Source: Bartonella schoenbuchensis R1 (GTDB taxonomy: Bacteria; Pseudomonadota; Alphaproteobacteria; Rhizobiales; Rhizobiaceae). From it: a stretch of DNA of 64,000 nt. Made by a program: the position numbers and the translations under genes. The notes below the pieces were generated by a model. The model was not told where the DNA came from and made no database searches. It worked only from the letters and a program-made list of their open reading frames with translations. This document shows positions 60,640 through 64,000 of the stretch, one piece after another (the stretch's first letter is position 1; every line of letters begins with the position of its first letter). Location of the stretch: contig NZ_CP019789.1 of assembly GCF_002022685.1 (NCBI RefSeq), forward strand, positions 1,608,627 through 1,672,626, written 5' to 3'.

Positions 60640-60655
60640 AGTTTCACGTGAATCA
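60640..60655. other. parS: Second parS-like site between mnmE and mnmG
   Basis: AGTTTCACGTGAATCA differs from the parS consensus TGTTTCACGTGAAACA at two positions, one in the flank and one in the palindrome. It lies in the short non-coding gap between the two genes, where a coding constraint does not explain it. Confidence 0.7.
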
Positions 60656-60656
60656 T

Positions 60657-61964
60657 TTATTTACCAACACAAAATTGTGAAAAAATAACATCAAGTAAAT
60701 CTTCAACATTAATATCACCCGTGATTCGTCCAAGAGCATCACTTGCACGACGAAGATGTTCTGCACGTAAACTTAAATCAAGAGAAATATGATTTATTGA
60801 AGCATCAATTTCTTTAACAGCTTCTTTTAATAATTGGAGTTGTCTTTTTTGTGCTGAAACAACATTACCAATTTCAGCAACACGACGCAGACAAAACGAT
60901 TCTATTTCCTTTATAAAATGATCAAAATTTAAGCCACTTAATGCTGAAAACTGTATAGACCAAGGTGTTTTATCCCCTTTATAAAGATCAAGTTTATTAC
61001 CAACACGCCATATTTCAGCTGATGTTTTTGGTAAATGAATTTCTTGAGGATTATTCATATCATCAACCAGAATAACTAAATCAGCATCTATAATATGTTG
61101 TTTTGCAGTTTCTATACCTAATTGTTCAATTTTACTTTCTGTTTTTCTAAAACCAGCAGTATCTGTAAAAAAAACTGGCAAACCACCAAGTATTAATCTA
61201 ATCTCTAAAGCATCACGAGTTGTTCCTGCTTCTTCTGTTACAATAGCAACAGGTCTTCCAGCCAAACGATTAATAATACTTGACTTTCCAGAATTTGGAG
61301 CACCTACAATAACAACTCGTAATCCATCAGTTAAGATATTTGCACGTTCTCCTGCAGCAATATGTTCACAAAGAGAACAGCTAAGTTTTTTCATGTTTTC
61401 CCAAATTTCATCAGATATAGAATCTGGAATATCGTCTTCATCAGAAAAATCAATTTCAGCTTCTATTAAAGCACGTGCTGTTATAAGCTCATTACGCCAA
61501 CCACGATAAAGTTTTGTTAAATGTCCACTTGTACCTATAACAGCTAAACGTCTTTGACCTTCTGTTTCTGCCTCTATTAAATCAGCAAGAGCTTCTGCTT
61601 GAATTAAATCTATTTTTCCTTCAGTAAATGCTCGACGAGAAAATTCACCTGCCTCAGCAATACGGCACTCAGGAAATGCAGATAATTCATCTAAAAAACG
61701 ATTAACAACTGCCTTACCCCCATGTAAATGGAATTCTGCGCAATCTTCACCTGTAAAACTATGAGGGCCAGGAAAAAAAACAGTTAGAGCAGAATCTAAA
61801 AAGCTACCATCACGTGCAATAAGATTCCCATAATGCATAAATCGCGCTTTAGGTAAACAGCCACAAAGCGTTTTAACAATATTCACAACATGAGGACCAG
61901 AAAGTCGAACAACTGCAACCCCTGAAGGTAACAATCCACTTGAAAGCGCAAAGATTGTATCCAC
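60657..61964 (-). CDS. mnmE: tRNA modification GTPase MnmE
   Basis: GTPase partner of MnmG. At 435 residues: N-terminal formyl-THF-binding domain (DTIFALSSGLLPSGVAVVRLSGP, FTGEDCAEFHLHGGKAVVNRFLDEL, AEAGEFSRRAFTEGKIDLIQAEALADLIEAET), the inserted G domain with GAPNSGKSSIINRLAG, EEAGTTRDALE and DTAGFRKTES, and the C-terminal catalytic cysteine in FCVGK. All functional motifs are present. Confidence 0.96.
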   Translation of the reverse strand: MDTIFALSSGLLPSGVAVVRLSGPHVVNIVKTLCGCLPKARFMHYGNLIARDGSFLDSALTVFFPGPHSFTGEDCAEFHLHGGKAVVNRFLDELSAFPECRIAEAGEFSRRAFTEGKIDLIQAEALADLIEAETEGQRRLAVIGTSGHLTKLYRGWRNELITARALIEAEIDFSDEDDIPDSISDEIWENMKKLSCSLCEHIAAGERANILTDGLRVVIVGAPNSGKSSIINRLAGRPVAIVTEEAGTTRDALEIRLILGGLPVFFTDTAGFRKTESKIEQLGIETAKQHIIDADLVILVDDMNNPQEIHLPKTSAEIWRVGNKLDLYKGDKTPWSIQFSALSGLNFDHFIKEIESFCLRRVAEIGNVVSAQKRQLQLLKEAVKEIDASINHISLDLSLRAEHLRRASDALGRITGDINVEDLLDVIFSQFCVGK

Positions 61965-61996
61965 AGGACTAATCCTATTTTAAAACTATGATGTTT

Positions 61997-63262
61997 CTAA
62001 GTATTCATTGAATCAAAAAATTCACTATTATTTTTTGTCTGTTTCAATTTATCAATTAAAAATTCAATTGCATCTGTTACATTCATAGGTGCTAAAATAC
62101 GACGAAGTACAAAAATCTTATGTAAATCTTGACGAGCTACTAAAAGATCCTCTTTACGTGTTCCTGACTTTAGAACATCCATAGCTGGGAAAATACGTTT
62201 ATCAGCAACTTTACGATCAAGAACGATTTCTGAATTACCTGTTCCTTTAAATTCTTCAAAAATAACTTCATCCATACGACTACCTGTATCAATCAAAGCC
62301 GTTGCGATAATAGTTAAAGACCCACCTTCTTCAATATTGCGTGCTGCACCAAAAAAACGTTTAGGACGTTGTAAAGCGTTTGCATCAACACCACCTGTTA
62401 AAACCTTACCTGATGAGGGAACAACTGTATTATACGCACGCCCAAGACGTGTAATAGAATCAAGAAGGATAACAACATCACGCCCATATTCAACTAAGCG
62501 TTTAGCTTTTTCAATAACCATTTCAGCTACTTGTACGTGACGTATTGCTGGTTCATCAAAGGTAGAAGAAATTACCTCCCCCGTTACAGAACGTTGCATA
62601 TCCGTTACTTCTTCTGGACGCTCATCAATCAAAAGAACAATAAGATAACATTCAGGGTGATTAGTTGTAATAGAGTGAGCAATATTTTGTAGTAAAACCG
62701 TTTTTCCTGTTCGAGGAGGTGCTACAATTAACCCTCGCTGACCTTTTCCTAACGGAGATATTAAATCAACAACTCGTGATGACATATCCTTATTCGTAGA
62801 ATCCTGCATTTCCATTTGGAAACGTTCATTTGAATAAAGAGGGGTTAAATTATCAAAATGAATTTTATAACGAATTTTTTCAGGATCTTCAAAGTTAATT
62901 GTATTAATCTTAAGAAGAGCAAAATAACGCTCTCCCTCCTTTGGCCCACGAATAGGGCCTTCAACTGTGTCTCCTGTTTTTAAAGAAAAAGACTGAATCT
63001 GTGCAGGAGAAAGATAAATATCGTCAGGCCCTGGAAGATAATTAGCATCAGCAGATCTCAAAAATCCAAACCCATCTTGTAAAACTTCAACAACACCTTC
63101 CCCAATAATTTCTACATCTTGCAAAGCGAGTTTTTTCAAAATAGCAAACATTAATTCTTGTTTACGCATTAATGAAGCATTCTCAACTTCTAATGTTTCA
63201 GCAAAAGTAACAAGTTCAACCGGATTTTTACTTTTGAGCTCTTGTAGTTTCATTTCTTGCAT
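61997..63262 (-). CDS. rho: Transcription termination factor Rho
   Basis: Hexameric RNA helicase that ends transcription. At 421 residues: N-terminal [17 protein letters not shown], cold-shock-like RNA-binding domain ([35 protein letters not shown]), P-loop [16 protein letters not shown]-loop region [17 protein letters not shown], Walker [18 protein letters not shown], and the R-loop [30 protein letters not shown]. It is the origin-proximal gene of the block and starts next to the AT-rich terminal region. Confidence 0.97.
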   Translation of the reverse strand: MQEMKLQELKSKNPVELVTFAETLEVENASLMRKQELMFAILKKLALQDVEIIGEGVVEVLQDGFGFLRSADANYLPGPDDIYLSPAQIQSFSLKTGDTVEGPIRGPKEGERYFALLKINTINFEDPEKIRYKIHFDNLTPLYSNERFQMEMQDSTNKDMSSRVVDLISPLGKGQRGLIVAPPRTGKTVLLQNIAHSITTNHPECYLIVLLIDERPEEVTDMQRSVTGEVISSTFDEPAIRHVQVAEMVIEKAKRLVEYGRDVVILLDSITRLGRAYNTVVPSSGKVLTGGVDANALQRPKRFFGAARNIEEGGSLTIIATALIDTGSRMDEVIFEEFKGTGNSEIVLDRKVADKRIFPAMDVLKSGTRKEDLLVARQDLHKIFVLRRILAPMNVTDAIEFLIDKLKQTKNNSEFFDSMNT

Positions 63263-64000
63263 GAAATATTCTCTTTAATTAGGATGGGGAATTGTTTCTG
63301 AATAAAAAAATCAATGAGTTTATGGGGAATTTGAAGAATAAAACATTCTTATTCAAGAAGTAAATATTATACACTTAACTCTTTTAAACTGCAAGCATTA
63401 CTCTGTTAGCCTGGATTTGTGTTTAATATAATAATTACAGTAGAAGTAATAATTATGATTAAGTTTAGAAATTAAATAAATACTATAAAAAATAACTTAT
63501 TTCTTTAAATTAAATAATCTTAATTTTTATTTTTAATTATTATTAAACATATATTTTCTGTTTTATTATTTTAATAATATTTATTTGTATTTATACTATA
63601 TAGATAATAATTAATAATTATTTTCTATACAGAAAATGAAATGATTTATACTTTATTTCACTGTAATTGAAGTATTCATTATTATGACTATTTTTTTCCA
63701 AAAAAAAATCTAAATTTAAAAATATTTTAAAAAGGGATTCTTCTTATTAAAACCTGTGTTTAATGTGGATTATTAGTTATACTTGTTCATCCTCAGTTTT
63801 GTTCACAAAGAAGAGAGAAAAAAAGTAAATAATAAAAATACTTTAGAAATATTATCCCCATTCTTTTTAAAAAAGAGAAATTTATTTATCACAGTCATCT
63901 AGTTTGTGTATAAAAACAAAATATTTTTTAAAAGTTTTTATTTTATGAATAAGTGTGAAGTTCTATACACATTTATTAACAAGAAGTTAAAATTTCTATG
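63263..64000. other. oriC: Candidate chromosomal origin region (oriC), left part
   Basis: The last 740 bases are non-coding and extremely AT-rich, above all at 63420-63720. DnaA-box-like sequences cluster in the right part: a perfect TTATACACA on the minus strand (63905-63913), and one-mismatch forms at 63367-63375, 63764-63772 (minus), 63852-63860 and 63964-63972. A hairpin ATTTTCT-ATAC-AGAAAAT lies at 63620-63637. One TTAA-N7-TTAA (63716-63730) fits the CtrA pattern, though such matches are easy in AT-rich DNA. In Caulobacter and Sinorhizobium oriC lies beside hemE, and rho is near hemE in Rhizobiales, so hemE would be expected just beyond this window. Confidence 0.65.
63905..63913 (-). promoter_or_regulatory. 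DnaA box (perfect TTATACACA)
   Basis: TGTGTATAA on the plus strand, a full match to TTATNCACA on the minus strand, lies 50 bp from a near match at 63964-63972 in opposite orientation. Confidence 0.6.

Noticed and set aside
63481..63730. Multiple CtrA boxes in the terminal AT-rich region
   Set aside because: TTAA pairs are abundant by chance here; only one has the 7-base spacing and none has the full TTAACCAT-type sequence.

Overview
The window is a low-GC, gene-sparse stretch of an alphaproteobacterial chromosome. Gene content and order point to the Rhizobiales, and most probably to Bartonella. Pointers are the Omp19-type lipoprotein, the fused phaAB-phaCDEFG antiporter operon, the TIGR02302 protein beside lysA, the mdh-sucCDAB-lpd cluster, the rho-mnmE-mnmG-rsmG-parA-parB origin block, a group I intron in tRNA-Arg(CCU), a decayed argH, and long AT-rich spacers. 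The genus is my inference from reading; no database was searched.

Layout. 1-3.0 kb: 3' two-thirds of a large NAD-glutamate dehydrogenase. 3.8-7.4 kb (minus): a class I glutamine amidotransferase, then hemY and a mitofilin-like membrane protein; hemC and hemD, usual neighbours of these two, are not seen. 8.1-11.8 kb: tsaD, an EVE-domain protein, an L,D-transpeptidase, an OmpR-type response regulator and a methyltransferase. 12.1-18.4 kb: TIGR02302 protein, lysA, a small lipoprotein, an argH pseudogene and a TlpA-like thioredoxin. 18.9-23.7 kb: YihY/BrkB membrane protein, holA, tRNA-Gly and a PlsC-type acyltransferase among long empty spacers. 23.8-29.8 kb: a D,D-carboxypeptidase, an L,D-transpeptidase, accA, xerD, aroK and aroB. 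29.9-30.7 kb: intron-split tRNA-Arg and an MliC-type lysozyme inhibitor. 30.7-36.7 kb: Pha/Mrp cation/proton antiporter. 37.5-39.9 kb: two-gene carboxy(nor)spermidine polyamine module. 40.1-49.0 kb: lower TCA cycle (lpdA, sucB, sucA, sucD, sucC, mdh). 49.3-55.4 kb: zapE, Omp19-like lipoprotein, dapF, mtaB, ftsY, yciB. 55.9-64 kb: a small secreted protein of unknown function, then parB, parA, rsmG, mnmG, mnmE, rho and a very AT-rich terminal region with DnaA-box-like sites that I read as the edge of oriC.

Three cross-cutting observations stand out. (1) Five otherwise intact genes (hemY, the mitofilin-like gene, tsaD, lpdA, sucC) are each broken by loss of one base in a homopolymer. In every case one added base restores the full family length, so base-calling error is more likely than decay; argH, with stop codons and many lesions, is a real pseudogene. 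(2) The intergenic spacers contain about a dozen two-copy, mostly back-to-back, duplications of 16-21 bp whose copies differ almost only by transitions. (3) tRNA-Arg(CCU) is split after the anticodon by a 234-nt group I intron with readable P7 and P8 elements. I found no insertion sequence, prophage, CRISPR array or defence island, and nothing that looks like a wholly new multi-gene system.
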